Below are positions 1 to 9,966 of a stretch of 64,000 nt of DNA, one piece after another. The notes beneath the pieces are model-generated. The model did not search any database. It was not told where the DNA came from and saw only the letters and a list, made by a program, of their open reading frames with translations. The stretch is from the NCBI GenBank assembly GCA_016715245.1, contig JADKAS010000004.1, positions 124,001 to 188,000 on the forward strand. The letters are read 5' to 3'. This DNA comes from Saprospiraceae bacterium (lineage in GTDB: Bacteria > Bacteroidota > Bacteroidia > Chitinophagales > Saprospiraceae). The translations under genes and the position numbers were made by a program. Each line of letters opens with the position of its first letter. The first letter of the stretch is position 1.

Positions 1-948
1 GAACTGGCCGGTGAACACATCGTCATCGATTCTATTCTGGAGCACAGAAAATTCAGTAAACTGAAGTCAACCTACGTTGATGCCTTACCCCAAATGATCA
101 ATGAAAAAACAGGCCGTATTCATACCAATTTTAATCAGGCGAGAGCAGCCACAGGCAGGTTAAGCAGCGAAAATCCAAACCTGCAGAACATTCCTATTAA
201 AAATGAAGCAGGAAGAGAAATCAGAAAAGCTTTTATTCCAAGGGATGAAAACCATATATTGCTGGCTGCTGACTATTCTCAGATTGAACTGAGAATTATC
301 GCACACGTAAGCAATGACACTTCTATGCTGGAGGCGTTCAGTATGGGTAATGATTTTCACAAAGCGACGGCTGCCAAGGTTTTTCAGGTTGATTTTGATA
401 AAGTCACCCCTGACCAGAGAAGAAATGCAAAAACAGTAAATTTTTCAATCATTTACGGGGCAGGTGCGGTCAATTTATCGCGTCAGTTGGGCATTCCCAG
501 AAAAGATGCTGCTACACTCATACAGCAATACTTTAATGAATTTAAGGGATTAAAAAGATATATGGAAGAAACCGTGGCTTTTGCCAGAGAAAACGGATAT
601 GTACAAACACTCATGGGAAGAAGGCGGTATTTAAGAGATATCAACTCGCGAAACAGTCTTACGGCTTCAAATGCTGAAAGAGCCGCCATCAACACGCCCA
701 TTCAGGGAAGTGCCGCCGATATGATAAAAATTGCCATGATCAACATTCACAAAGCTTTTCATGAAAATCAATTTTCTTCAAAGATGATCCTGCAGGTTCA
801 TGACGAATTGATTTTTGATGTGTACAAACCGGAGCTGGAAAAAGTAAAACTTGTCATCGAAGACAAAATGAAACACGCCATTCCCAATCTTAATGTCCCG
901 ATCCTGGTAGAAATGGGTACCGGTGAAAACTGGCTCGAAGCCCATTAA
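1..948 (+). CDS. polA: DNA polymerase I, C-terminal part (cut by window edge)
   Basis: Polymerase domain of family A DNA polymerase I, which fills gaps and replaces Okazaki primers. The reading frame is open from base 1, so the gene begins upstream; only about 315 C-terminal codons are present and the exonuclease domains lie outside. Motif A (AADYSQIELR) is encoded near 265-295, motif B (RRNAKTVNFSIIYG) near 418-460 and motif C (QVHDELIFDV) near 790-820. The aromatic residue in motif B is Phe, the E. coli-like type that discriminates against dideoxynucleotides. The next gene is convergent, 44 bp away. Confidence 0.97.
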   Translation, partial: ELAGEHIVIDSILEHRKFSKLKSTYVDALPQMINEKTGRIHTNFNQARAATGRLSSENPNLQNIPIKNEAGREIRKAFIPRDENHILLAADYSQIELRIIAHVSNDTSMLEAFSMGNDFHKATAAKVFQVDFDKVTPDQRRNAKTVNFSIIYGAGAVNLSRQLGIPRKDAATLIQQYFNEFKGLKRYMEETVAFARENGYVQTLMGRRRYLRDINSRNSLTASNAERAAINTPIQGSAADMIKIAMINIHKAFHENQFSSKMILQVHDELIFDVYKPELEKVKLVIEDKMKHAIPNLNVPILVEMGTGENWLEAH

Positions 949-992
949 GCTGGTAATAAGCAACCTTCCTGTGCCGTTTTACCGTAGTTTGA

Positions 993-3911
993 TCAGGGAA
1001 GCAGTGCCTTATAGATTTCGTCCTGTAATTTTATTCTGTATTTTTTGACGTGCATAGAATTATTATCCATCGTTGGATAGGTTCGATTGGCAAGAAGCGT
1101 AAAAACTATCTGATTTTCAGGATCAGCAAATGTAACCGTGCCGGTAAACCCAAGATGACCGTATGTAGATGCAGGGGCCAGCTCTGACATGTTTTCGGTC
1201 TTTTTTGGGTTCAATTCCTTTAAATCAAAACCAAGACCACGACGGGTAGAACCATTGTACCTGGACGTAAAAAACTGAACCGTTTCAGGTTGAAAAAACC
1301 TGATGCCTCCGTAATGACCTCCATTTAGCAACATTTGCATAATCATGGTGGCTTCTGTAGCTGTTGAAAATAATCCGGCATTCCCGGCTACTCCTCCCAG
1401 CATGGCTGCTGACATATCATGAACCGTTCCGCGTATGACGGAATTTCTGAAATAATTGTCTACCTCAGACGGAGCAATCAAAGAAATAGGAATTTTTTCC
1501 AAAGGTTTGTATGCAGTATAATGTAAGTCGAGTGGCCGGTAAAAATTTTGGTCAACATATTCATCCAGTTTTTGTCTGGTAATTTCTTCTATGGTTTTTT
1601 GAACCAGAAAAAATCCCAGGTCACTATAGCGGTAGGATTTTCCGGAACGCAATTCACTATGATAAATTTTATACCAAATACTGTCCCTGTAATCCGTTCT
1701 TAAAAATAATTTTTCTGAAACCGGAATTGCAAAATCAGGAGAAAAATGTTGCCTGTAAAAATTAGTATCCGGCAAATACGTTTTATGTACTTTGACAAGA
1801 GTTTCTTTATGAAAGGGTATATACGCTCTAAGTCCGGCTTCATGGGCCAGAACTTCACCAAGCTCCATTTCCTCCTTATTGGTATGGATCAGGTCTGAAA
1901 TATAAAATTTTAATGGCCTTGTCAGGGACAATTTTTTTTCTTCATATAGTTTCATAGCCGCCAGGCTGGTGGACAAAATTTTTGTCAGAGAGGCTACGTC
2001 ATACACGGTGTTTTTTTCTACCTTTTCCCCCAAAGGGGTCAATCTGCCGAAAGGTTTATTTATAATTATTTTACCGTTTTTTGCCACCACAAGTTGCCCA
2101 CCTGGAGTTGCACCTGTCTGAACCATAACACTCAGAATTGAATCAATGCCCAACAATTTTCTTGAATCAACACCTGCCCTTTCCGGTACTCCAAAGCCGA
2201 GTCTTCCGAGTGAAGCCCTTTCATTAACCAATCCCAAACTAAAAGTTGATGACGCATTTACCGGCATTTTTCCTTTAATCGGGTTGGCGCCGAAAAGGCA
2301 CTGCGCGGTAATGTCCTGCATTATTTCTTCATCATCATAGGCAAGTAAAACGGCCGGAAAATTCTCCAGTCTGTCTGTAAAATAAGGATTTCCGAAAAAA
2401 ACTATAATCACCTCAGTCATTTTTTCTATTTCTTTTAAAAAATTGATGACATCAGTAGGTAGTTCTTTAAAGGCAAATCGGGTTCCTATTTCAGAATGTA
2501 TCGATACAATAACTCTGTCAAATTGCTTAAAAGTGTTTATTAAACTTGTTTTCTTTTCATTGAGTTGACCGGGTTGCAAGTGATAATGACGAGCTTTGGT
2601 ATAGTCGTCAATCCGCCTTTGGAATATTGTTATTTCGTCTGTGTTAATACTTAAAGTGGCTGTATTAATATCCTTTGTTTGTCGTATGGGAATGTTTTTT
2701 TTTTCGTCTTTTAACAGTGTAACTGCATTTTCCATCAATTCTGCTTTTAATGCCAATGCTTTTTGAGAATTGATTCTTTCAAAAATATTGTTTTCGTCAT
2801 AATATGGTCTGAGATGCAGTCCAAGCTTATATTTTGCCGCCAGAATCCGCCTTATGCTTGCATCTATCTGGTCAAAACTAATTTTACCTTCCTTGATATA
2901 TTTTTTTATCGTTTGAATCGCCAATGGAATATTTTCCGGAAGGAGTAAAATATCATTTCCTGCCCACACCGCTTCAGCTTCAGCAATACCTGATGGAAAA
3001 TTTTTTGTAATCGCCTTCATATCAAGACCATCTGTCAGTATAAGTCCACGGTATGACAGTTCCTCTCTCAACATGCCTGTTATAATGGTCCTGGAAAGAC
3101 TTGCCGGTCTGTTTACATCGGTTTCAACTTTTGAAAGATAAAGATGACCCACCATAATGGAACCAATATTTTGAGCTGCCAATCTCCTGAAAGGAAAAAG
3201 TTCTACATCATCCAAACGGTATTTGTCGTGTTCAAGAACAGGTAAGGTATAATGAGAATCCTTGTCCGTATCTCCGTGGCCCGGAAAATGTTTGGCGCAA
3301 GACAAAACGCCTGCATCTTCCAGTCCTTTAAACATAAGATAGGATTTGGAAGTGACATTTTCTTTACTTTCACCAAAACTGCGATCGTATATGACAGGAT
3401 TTTTAGAATTTATATTAATATCCGCTACTGGAGAAAAATTAAAATTTATTCCCAACGTTTTGCATTGGCTTCCAATTTCTTTTCCCAATTTATAAATAAG
3501 GCTTTCATCCTGAATGGCGCCTAATATCAGGTTTTTTGGAAAAGAGATGGTTTTTTCACTATGTCTCATTCCCAATCCCCATTCACCATCAATAGCAATA
3601 AATAAAGGTATTTTGGAAGAACCCTGACACATGTTTGTCAACATGACCTGCCTTTCCGGATCCCCCTGAAAAAAACAAACCCCTCCGATTTTGTATTTCT
3701 CAATCAAACTGAGAATATAGTTTTTTTCAGCTTCATCCCCTTTTGAATAGGCCCTAATAATCATCATCTGGCCTATTTTTTCATCAATAGTCATATTTTC
3801 CAGGTTGGATTGAATCCACCTTTCTTCCATTTCAAGATAATTTTGTCCCTTCAAAAATGAAGGAAAACAAAGTACAATTATAATGAAAAAAACGAAATAC
3901 CTTAACCTCAT
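993..3911 (-). CDS. Secreted GH3 beta-N-acetylhexosaminidase fused to a beta-lactamase-type serine hydrolase
   Basis: A 972-residue two-enzyme protein. Residues 1-23 form a signal peptide (MRLRYFVFFIIIVLCFPSFL). A GH3 domain of NagZ type follows, with the loop KHFPGHGDTDKDSH near residue 207 and the nucleophile region ILTDGLDM near 290, then a second GH3 alpha/beta domain to about 540. The last ~390 residues are a class-C beta-lactamase/DD-peptidase-like fold with SLTK (Ser nucleophile and Lys), YSD in place of the usual YxN, and a late HLGFTGT. GH3-NagZ enzymes remove N-acetylglucosamine from muropeptides and the second fold usually acts on D-Ala peptides or beta-lactams, so a periplasmic wall-recycling role is inferred. 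Similar fusions are known in Bacteroidota. Full length; the start is an ATG directly before the signal peptide. Confidence 0.9.
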   Translation of the reverse strand: MRLRYFVFFIIIVLCFPSFLKGQNYLEMEERWIQSNLENMTIDEKIGQMMIIRAYSKGDEAEKNYILSLIEKYKIGGVCFFQGDPERQVMLTNMCQGSSKIPLFIAIDGEWGLGMRHSEKTISFPKNLILGAIQDESLIYKLGKEIGSQCKTLGINFNFSPVADININSKNPVIYDRSFGESKENVTSKSYLMFKGLEDAGVLSCAKHFPGHGDTDKDSHYTLPVLEHDKYRLDDVELFPFRRLAAQNIGSIMVGHLYLSKVETDVNRPASLSRTIITGMLREELSYRGLILTDGLDMKAITKNFPSGIAEAEAVWAGNDILLLPENIPLAIQTIKKYIKEGKISFDQIDASIRRILAAKYKLGLHLRPYYDENNIFERINSQKALALKAELMENAVTLLKDEKKNIPIRQTKDINTATLSINTDEITIFQRRIDDYTKARHYHLQPGQLNEKKTSLINTFKQFDRVIVSIHSEIGTRFAFKELPTDVINFLKEIEKMTEVIIVFFGNPYFTDRLENFPAVLLAYDDEEIMQDITAQCLFGANPIKGKMPVNASSTFSLGLVNERASLGRLGFGVPERAGVDSRKLLGIDSILSVMVQTGATPGGQLVVAKNGKIIINKPFGRLTPLGEKVEKNTVYDVASLTKILSTSLAAMKLYEEKKLSLTRPLKFYISDLIHTNKEEMELGEVLAHEAGLRAYIPFHKETLVKVHKTYLPDTNFYRQHFSPDFAIPVSEKLFLRTDYRDSIWYKIYHSELRSGKSYRYSDLGFFLVQKTIEEITRQKLDEYVDQNFYRPLDLHYTAYKPLEKIPISLIAPSEVDNYFRNSVIRGTVHDMSAAMLGGVAGNAGLFSTATEATMIMQMLLNGGHYGGIRFFQPETVQFFTSRYNGSTRRGLGFDLKELNPKKTENMSELAPASTYGHLGFTGTVTFADPENQIVFTLLANRTYPTMDNNSMHVKKYRIKLQDEIYKALLP

Positions 3912-3995
3912 GTATATTTTCTTATTCCTGAAAATGGCGTCACTGACATTCTTAAAATAGCAAATGTTCTTACTTTAGTATGCCATAATAAATAA

Positions 3996-5972
3996 TTAAC
4001 GACCTTGTTTTTGCATAATGTCTTTGTCCAGTGAAAGTGCTTTTTGTAAACTCTGTTCAGCTAGATCTTTTCTTCCAACGTGGTTATAGGCATTCTGAAG
4101 GTTAATATAAGCCTGTGCTGAATTGGGCGTCATTTGTGTCACTTTGATAAATTGTTCCAGCGCCAGATCGTGTTTTTGCTGTACCCCATAAGCCACTCCC
4201 AATAGTCTTACTGCTTCAGGGTCTTCGGGATTCAGTTGTATGGCTCTTTGTAGATACCCTTCTGCTTTCACCAGGTTGCCTTGTTTTTCTCCGGCAAATT
4301 TTCCGCCTTCCCGATAAGCAACGGCCATATTTTTAAACGCTTCTGTAAAGTCAGGGGCCAGTTTGACACAGTTTTCATAAGACTCAATCGCTTCATCAAA
4401 CCGTTCAAGATAAAACAAGGCATTTCCCCGAATCAAATAAGCATTTTTATAAGTAGGGTGAACTTTTATTGCTTCGTTGAGATACTTAACGGCTTCTTCA
4501 TTCATCTTTCTTTTTTTATCCGGATCGGTTTCACTCTGTGCTTCCACTGTCAGTGCTCCTCCTGCAGCATTTAAAACTTTAGCACTTTTAGTTGATGTTT
4601 TAACGTCAGTGGTAAATAAAGTAAAATCATTTTTCCACACCATATTTCTGGTAAAGGTTTTTCCGGCAAACAACAAACATATCAGGGATGTCAGCACCAT
4701 AACACCTTTTACTGAAAACTTAGGATACAGATACTCAATAAAAACATAGGCAAGTAAAACCGCAAAACCTAAAGAAGGCATAAACATAAACCTTTCAGAC
4801 ATATTGGTACCTATCGGAAACACGATATTGGAAATAATAGATGTGGTGGCAAGAAAATACAAAACAGCAAAAGAATATATTTTTCTTTCCTTCCACCCTT
4901 TCCAAACAAAATACATCAAAACTATATACGTTATGGCACTCAATATAACAAAAATATTGCTGAATGTCATGATGTCAATATGTCGCGGATAATAATCGTG
5001 TGTCAAAGGATGAGGAAACACAAGCAAGGTCAGGTATTTTCCAAGAATAAATATAATAGTGGCCAGTTTTTCAGTACCGGAAAACGGAACGTAGTTTTCT
5101 CCAACAAGTTTGATAAAGGGATTGTTCATCAATTCCATGGGTGTTCCTCCCGTGTCAAAACCCAATACTGAAGTTCTGATAATGAGAAAAAGTATGACAG
5201 AAGGCCAAACCCAGGTTGACGTCAGAATCGCATTGGCAAGCGATACATTTCTGAAAAAATACAAAGCCAAAGGTATCACCGCCAAAAAAGTTATAGTATT
5301 TTCTTTAGAAAGTAAACCAAAAAATATCAAAACTGCTGCTATGAAAAAATACGAAGTTTTTTGTTTGTCCCACCCTTTCAACATAAAAAATAAAGCCCCA
5401 ATACTCGCCAGCATGCTAACTATCTCATCTCGTCCTTTTATGTTGGCGACCACTTCTGTGTGTAATGGATGTACTGCATAAATAAGAGTTGCCACCAGAC
5501 TGAAATAAAGATATTTTTCCGAATTATAAGAAAAACTCAATAAAAGCACCAGTGTTTTATATATCACAAAACACAGAAAACCATATAGTATTATATTCAG
5601 AAAATGACCTAAAAATGGGTTTTTACCTACGAGTGAATATTCAACGGCAAACATAGCAGGTGTCAAAGGGCGGTATCGGCCTCCGGATACAAGATTCGCC
5701 TTGCCTTCTTCCTTAAAAAAACCAAAAAACGTATCGTATTTAAATAACCCGGGAATCCCTTTTACTCCCTGTGTTGTAAACATATTATCATAAATAACGA
5801 TGGCGTCATCCTGCGTAAAATCATGAAAAACAGTATTCAGATAAACAACTGCCCCTACTAAAAACACCAGCCATCCATGCCAGTGTACAGGTTTGACATT
5901 TGTCGGAGGAGCCACAGAGACCTGTTTAATATTTTGTTTTACTACCGTTGGTTTGTGTTTTTTTTGTGTCAT
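3996..5972 (-). CDS. Polytopic membrane protein with C-terminal TPR repeats (TMTC/GT-C-like)
   Basis: A 658-residue protein. Residues ~30-440 contain about ten hydrophobic segments; residues ~455-650 form about five TPR units (for example YLNEAIKVHPTYKNAYLIRG and AIESYENCVKLAPDFTEAFK). The first outer loop carries DFTQDDAIVIYDN, resembling the acidic DD motif of GT-C glycosyltransferases such as the TMTC and PMT families. The architecture matches bacterial proteins annotated as TPR-containing glycosyltransferase family 39-like proteins. Lipid-linked mannosyl transfer to exported proteins is possible but not shown. Nearby genes (GH3 fusion, atpG) give no functional link. The start ATG precedes a Lys-rich cytoplasmic N-terminus, which fits. 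Confidence 0.75.
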   Translation of the reverse strand: MTQKKHKPTVVKQNIKQVSVAPPTNVKPVHWHGWLVFLVGAVVYLNTVFHDFTQDDAIVIYDNMFTTQGVKGIPGLFKYDTFFGFFKEEGKANLVSGGRYRPLTPAMFAVEYSLVGKNPFLGHFLNIILYGFLCFVIYKTLVLLLSFSYNSEKYLYFSLVATLIYAVHPLHTEVVANIKGRDEIVSMLASIGALFFMLKGWDKQKTSYFFIAAVLIFFGLLSKENTITFLAVIPLALYFFRNVSLANAILTSTWVWPSVILFLIIRTSVLGFDTGGTPMELMNNPFIKLVGENYVPFSGTEKLATIIFILGKYLTLLVFPHPLTHDYYPRHIDIMTFSNIFVILSAITYIVLMYFVWKGWKERKIYSFAVLYFLATTSIISNIVFPIGTNMSERFMFMPSLGFAVLLAYVFIEYLYPKFSVKGVMVLTSLICLLFAGKTFTRNMVWKNDFTLFTTDVKTSTKSAKVLNAAGGALTVEAQSETDPDKKRKMNEEAVKYLNEAIKVHPTYKNAYLIRGNALFYLERFDEAIESYENCVKLAPDFTEAFKNMAVAYREGGKFAGEKQGNLVKAEGYLQRAIQLNPEDPEAVRLLGVAYGVQQKHDLALEQFIKVTQMTPNSAQAYINLQNAYNHVGRKDLAEQSLQKALSLDKDIMQKQGR

Positions 5973-6191
5973 CTGTTTACTATTTTATGAAAGTACTTCA
6001 AATAAATGGCAGAACTACTTTTCGATAAGGTATAATAAAATAACCAATGTGTACTATTTTTAAGTTTCCCATTATTTAGTTCCTTAAAAATGACAGACAA
6101 AGATATAAAAGAATTTAATATCTGAAAGGAATTCAGGTGGTTATCCAATATGCTGATTGGACCTAAATTTAATTTTTTACCCCTTGTCTAC

Positions 6192-6225
6192 AAAAAAAAG
6201 AGCGAAATTGTTGTCAATCCCGCTC
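6192..6225 (-). terminator. Rho-independent terminator of the atp operon
   Basis: On the minus strand, 25 bp after the atpG stop, GAGCG-GG-ATTG pairs with CAAT-TT-CGCTC around an ACAA loop. The stem has nine pairs with a G/T-type internal bulge and is followed by eight T residues. This is a classic intrinsic terminator at the end of the atp cluster. Confidence 0.85.
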
Positions 6226-6250
6226 CTTGAATATTGTGGTATAACAATTT

Positions 6251-7144
6251 TTATCCGCCAAGTGCTGCAGCACCTCCTACGATTTCTGACAACTCTTTGG
6301 TAATGGCTTCCTGTCTGGCTTTGTTGTAATTGATTTTTAATTCTTTCATCAATTCGTCAGCATTTGAAGTCGCATTGTCCATGGCTGTCATTCTTGCACC
6401 ATGCTCGGAAGCGTGATTGTCAAGTACAAACTTTTGGAAGGACGTCTGAAGTATACTTGGTATTAATTCATTCAATAAAGACTCTTTGGATGGTTCAAAA
6501 AGGTAGTCAGATTTTTTTTCAACAACCTGATCCTTTTTTTGTGTTGGCTGAACCGGTAAAAAAGAAACACATTTGGGTTCCTGAACACCTGCATTTTTGA
6601 ACTGACCGTAACAAACATCGACGACATCAAATTGTTTGTTGATAAATCCATCCATCACATAACCTGATGCCCTTGATACATTTTCAAAAGACAGGTCAGA
6701 AAACAGGTCTACAAATTGGTCTACAATATGAACATCGGGATACCTCTTTTTAAGAATATCAAATCCTTTTTTACCAATAAAAATAAGCGTAAGGTTTTTT
6801 TGCTGCCTTTGAGCAACATAATTATTCTCAACTTTGGCAATAGCTTCCTTAATGATATTGGTATTGAAAGCACCGCACAGACCTCTGTTGGAAGTAATGA
6901 CCACAATGGCAATTTTATTGGCCTCTCTTTTTTCAACAAAAGGAGAATTGATATCACCTTCCAGATTGGAAACAATGTTATTCATCATTTTATCCAATCG
7001 GTTGGAATACGGTCTCATTTCGACAATGGCCTGTTGTGCACGTCTCAACTTTGCAGCTGAAACCATTTTCATGGCCTTGGTAATCTGCTGCGTTGACTGA
7101 ACCGATTTAATCCTTTCCCGTACCTCTTTTAATTTTCCGGACAT
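6251..7144 (-). CDS. atpG: F1Fo ATP synthase subunit gamma
   Basis: Central rotor shaft of F1, 297 residues, normal length. The N-terminal helix (LKEVRERIKSVQSTQQITKA) and the C-terminal helix (MTAMDNATSNADELMKEL) are the conserved coiled-coil elements that turn inside the alpha3beta3 head. SNRGLCGAFN is the conserved motif of the central Rossmann-like part. It is the last gene of atpB-E-F-H-A-G, 29 bp after atpA, and a terminator follows. Confidence 0.98.
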   Translation of the reverse strand: MSGKLKEVRERIKSVQSTQQITKAMKMVSAAKLRRAQQAIVEMRPYSNRLDKMMNNIVSNLEGDINSPFVEKREANKIAIVVITSNRGLCGAFNTNIIKEAIAKVENNYVAQRQQKNLTLIFIGKKGFDILKKRYPDVHIVDQFVDLFSDLSFENVSRASGYVMDGFINKQFDVVDVCYGQFKNAGVQEPKCVSFLPVQPTQKKDQVVEKKSDYLFEPSKESLLNELIPSILQTSFQKFVLDNHASEHGARMTAMDNATSNADELMKELKINYNKARQEAITKELSEIVGGAAALGG

Positions 7145-7173
7145 ATTGTGTTATTCAGGATTTATTAATGGGA

Positions 7174-8757
7174 TTATTTAAACTGACCTGAGATTTCTGC
7201 TCCTACTCTTTTAAGAGTAGCCAGAATGTCATCATCAAGTTTTCCTTTTCTGATACCTTCCAACGTTGCCGGTTCATTTCTTTCCATGGCCATCAGGAAA
7301 ACTTCTTCAAATTCTCTGACTTTGTTTACCGGGACATTTCTCAATAAACCTTGTGTTCCAAGATAAATAATCGCAACCTGTTTTTCTACGGATACCGGAG
7401 AATATTGTGGTTGTTTAAGAATTTCAACATTTCTTTTTCCTTTTTCTAAAACCGCCATCGTCGCAGCATCAAGGTCTGAACCAAATTTAGCAAATGCCTC
7501 CAATTCCCTGTATTGAGCCTGATCGAGCTTCAGCGTACCGGCCACTTTTTTCATGGATTTGATCTGAGCATTACCCCCAACCCTTGATACCGATATACCT
7601 ACGTTGATGGCCGGTCTGATACCTGCATTAAACAAATTGGATTCAAGGAATATCTGACCGTCGGTGATAGAGATTACGTTGGTAGGAATATAGGCAGAAA
7701 CGTCACCTGCCTGAGTTTCAATAATAGGAAGAGCTGTCAAAGAACCTCCTCCTTTTACGATTCCCGCTTTGCTCAGTGACTCAGGAAGGTCATTCATGCT
7801 CTGGGCAATTTTGTCGTTGTTGATAACTTTTGCCGCTCTTTCCAATAATCTGGAGTGAAGGTAAAAAACGTCTCCAGGGTAAGCTTCCCTTCCCGGAGGT
7901 CTTTTCAACAACAAAGAAACCTCTCTGTAGGCAACCGCTTGTTTTGACAAATCATCATAGATAATCAAAGCCGGACGTCCTGTATCTCTGAAAAATTCTC
8001 CGATACATGCACCGGCAAAAGGAGCGTAAAACTGAAGCGGAGCAGGATCTGATGCTGAAGCGGTAACGATCGTCGTATACGCCATAGCGCCACCTTCTTC
8101 CAAAGATCTCATTACCTGAGCTACCGTGGATGCTTTTTGTCCTGATGCAACATATATACAATATACAGGTTCTCCCCTGTCGTAAAATTCTTTTTGATTG
8201 ATAATCGTATCGATGGCAATCGCCGTTTTACCGGTTTGTCTGTCGCCGATGATCAACTCTCTCTGACCTCTTCCGATCGGAATCATAGAGTCAATCGCTT
8301 TGATACCTGTCTGAAGTGGTTCATTTACCGGTTGTCTGTAAATAACTCCGGGTGCTCTTCTCTCAAGTGGCATGTCATAACGAGTTCCGGTGATTGGACC
8401 TTTACCGTCAATAGGCTCTCCAAGAGGATTTACAACCCTTCCAACAAAACCTTCCCCTACCTGAATAGAGGCAATTCTATTGGTACGACGTACCGTTGAT
8501 CCTTCTTTAATTCCGGCTCCGGAACCAAGTAAAACCACGCCCACATTGTCTTCCTCCAGGTTCAGAACGATAGCCTGAACGCCGTTATCAAATTCAACCA
8601 ATTCACCTGCCTGGGCCTTGGTCAAACCGTACACACGAGCAATACCATCACCCACCTGCAACACCGAACCTACTTCTTCCAATTCAGCTTCGGTCTTAAA
8701 TCCGGATAATTGTTGTTTCAGAATCGCGGATATTTCATCTGGTTTCACATCAACCAT
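7174..8757 (-). CDS. atpA: F1Fo ATP synthase subunit alpha
   Basis: Non-catalytic nucleotide-binding subunit of the F1 head, 527 residues, full length. It has the Walker A motif GDRQTGKTAIAID, the Walker B region ALIIYDDLSKQAVAYR and the family signature PAINVGISVSRVGG. The first ~95 residues form the beta-barrel crown with the N-terminal helix that contacts the delta subunit. It lies 21 bp after atpH and 29 bp before atpG. The catalytic beta subunit is not in this cluster, as is usual in Bacteroidota. Confidence 0.99.
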   Translation of the reverse strand: MVDVKPDEISAILKQQLSGFKTEAELEEVGSVLQVGDGIARVYGLTKAQAGELVEFDNGVQAIVLNLEEDNVGVVLLGSGAGIKEGSTVRRTNRIASIQVGEGFVGRVVNPLGEPIDGKGPITGTRYDMPLERRAPGVIYRQPVNEPLQTGIKAIDSMIPIGRGQRELIIGDRQTGKTAIAIDTIINQKEFYDRGEPVYCIYVASGQKASTVAQVMRSLEEGGAMAYTTIVTASASDPAPLQFYAPFAGACIGEFFRDTGRPALIIYDDLSKQAVAYREVSLLLKRPPGREAYPGDVFYLHSRLLERAAKVINNDKIAQSMNDLPESLSKAGIVKGGGSLTALPIIETQAGDVSAYIPTNVISITDGQIFLESNLFNAGIRPAINVGISVSRVGGNAQIKSMKKVAGTLKLDQAQYRELEAFAKFGSDLDAATMAVLEKGKRNVEILKQPQYSPVSVEKQVAIIYLGTQGLLRNVPVNKVREFEEVFLMAMERNEPATLEGIRKGKLDDDILATLKRVGAEISGQFK

Positions 8758-8778
8758 AATATTGAATTTTTATATTTA

Positions 8779-9339
8779 TTAAATTGCTTTTATATATTCA
8801 TTATCTAAAAACTCTTTGCTCAACTGAGTGAGTTTGTGTTTTATACTTGCATCGTAAAGATTATCTCCGATCTGAACAATATAACCTCCGATGATGTCCG
8901 GATTAATTTTAGTTATAAATTCTATGGAGTCGGCTGTGATCTTTGTTTTTAATAATTTGGTTTCTATTTCTTTCAACTGTTCGGCAGACATTTCATACGC
9001 AGTCGTAAGGACCACAGTAGATATTTTTTTAAGGGTTTTGTATTGTCTTATAAATTCATCCGTAATTTCAGGAAGATACATTTCCCTTTTTTTGGTCACA
9101 ATAATATCGAGAAATGCTTTTGTGGTAGCAGATATTTTTCCATCAAACAAGGATTTAAAAATGCTGTGTTTTTTTGTTGTATTTACAATAGGACTTTTTA
9201 ACAAAAGGTATAAATCCCTGTTGGAAACCATTTTTTTGAACATCAGCATATCCTGATACACTGTATCTATTTCACTTCGTTCAACAGCCAGATCAAGAAG
9301 GGATTTGGCATATCTTGAAGAAATTCTTATGACAGACAT
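8779..9339 (-). CDS. atpH: F1Fo ATP synthase subunit delta (OSCP)
   Basis: Peripheral-stalk subunit linking the b dimer to the top of F1, 186 residues. It begins with the conserved ISSRYAKSLLDLAVE helix and ends with the family pattern IINPDIIGGYIVQIGDNLYD followed by a helix, here seen as KINPDIIGGYIVQIGD. Position between atpF and atpA fits the usual order. The spacer to atpF is 30 bp. Confidence 0.96.
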   Translation of the reverse strand: MSVIRISSRYAKSLLDLAVERSEIDTVYQDMLMFKKMVSNRDLYLLLKSPIVNTTKKHSIFKSLFDGKISATTKAFLDIIVTKKREMYLPEITDEFIRQYKTLKKISTVVLTTAYEMSAEQLKEIETKLLKTKITADSIEFITKINPDIIGGYIVQIGDNLYDASIKHKLTQLSKEFLDNEYIKAI

Positions 9340-9369
9340 ATGTTATATTTTATACGAACGAAGGTTCTT

Positions 9370-9882
9370 TTAATTCAGATTCATTTCTTTAATCAGGTCG
9401 TTGACATACTGATTATGTTCGCTTTGACCTTTCAATTCTTTTCTCAATACTTTTTCAGCGATTTGTGTAGCCAGAATTCCTATTTCATTTTTGACTTCCA
9501 CCATCGCTGCTTTTTTGTGATTATCAATCTCATGCATAGCATTCTGCATAATTTTGGATGCTTCCTCTTTGGCCTTGTGTTTTGCTTCAGCTATAATTGC
9601 CACCTTAGCTTCTTTGGCTTCCACCAATATTTTAGCTCTTTCTTCTCTGGCCTCAGCAAGAAGTTTTTCATTTTCCGACTTCAAATTCGACATCTCTTCT
9701 TTGGCAATTCTGGCCTGATCAAGGGCATTCTGAATATCATCTTCTCTTTTGGCGAGTGCTTCAGATATGGGTTTAAAAGCCATTTTATACATAATGGTCC
9801 AAAACAATAAAAATATTACCAGGGCCCAGAAAGCAAGACCGGGTGTAGGCTGAAAGGGTGTAAATGCAAGAAGTGAAATCAT
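9370..9882 (-). CDS. atpF: F1Fo ATP synthase subunit b
   Basis: Peripheral-stalk subunit b, 170 residues. One membrane helix (LAFWALVIFLLFWTIMY, residues ~15-31) is followed by a long charged coiled coil rich in Ala, Glu and Lys (~40-140) and a C-terminal segment that binds delta. Like other Bacteroidota clusters it has one b gene and no b-prime gene. The coding region starts at an ATG 84 bp downstream of atpE. Confidence 0.96.
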   Translation of the reverse strand: MISLLAFTPFQPTPGLAFWALVIFLLFWTIMYKMAFKPISEALAKREDDIQNALDQARIAKEEMSNLKSENEKLLAEAREERAKILVEAKEAKVAIIAEAKHKAKEEASKIMQNAMHEIDNHKKAAMVEVKNEIGILATQIAEKVLRKELKGQSEHNQYVNDLIKEMNLN

Positions 9883-9966
9883 ATTATTTATCTTTAATAA
9901 TTTTTAATAAAAAGATGAACAGCGCCACCAACCGTATTGCCGTTCATCTGGTTTTTTTGGCAATCC

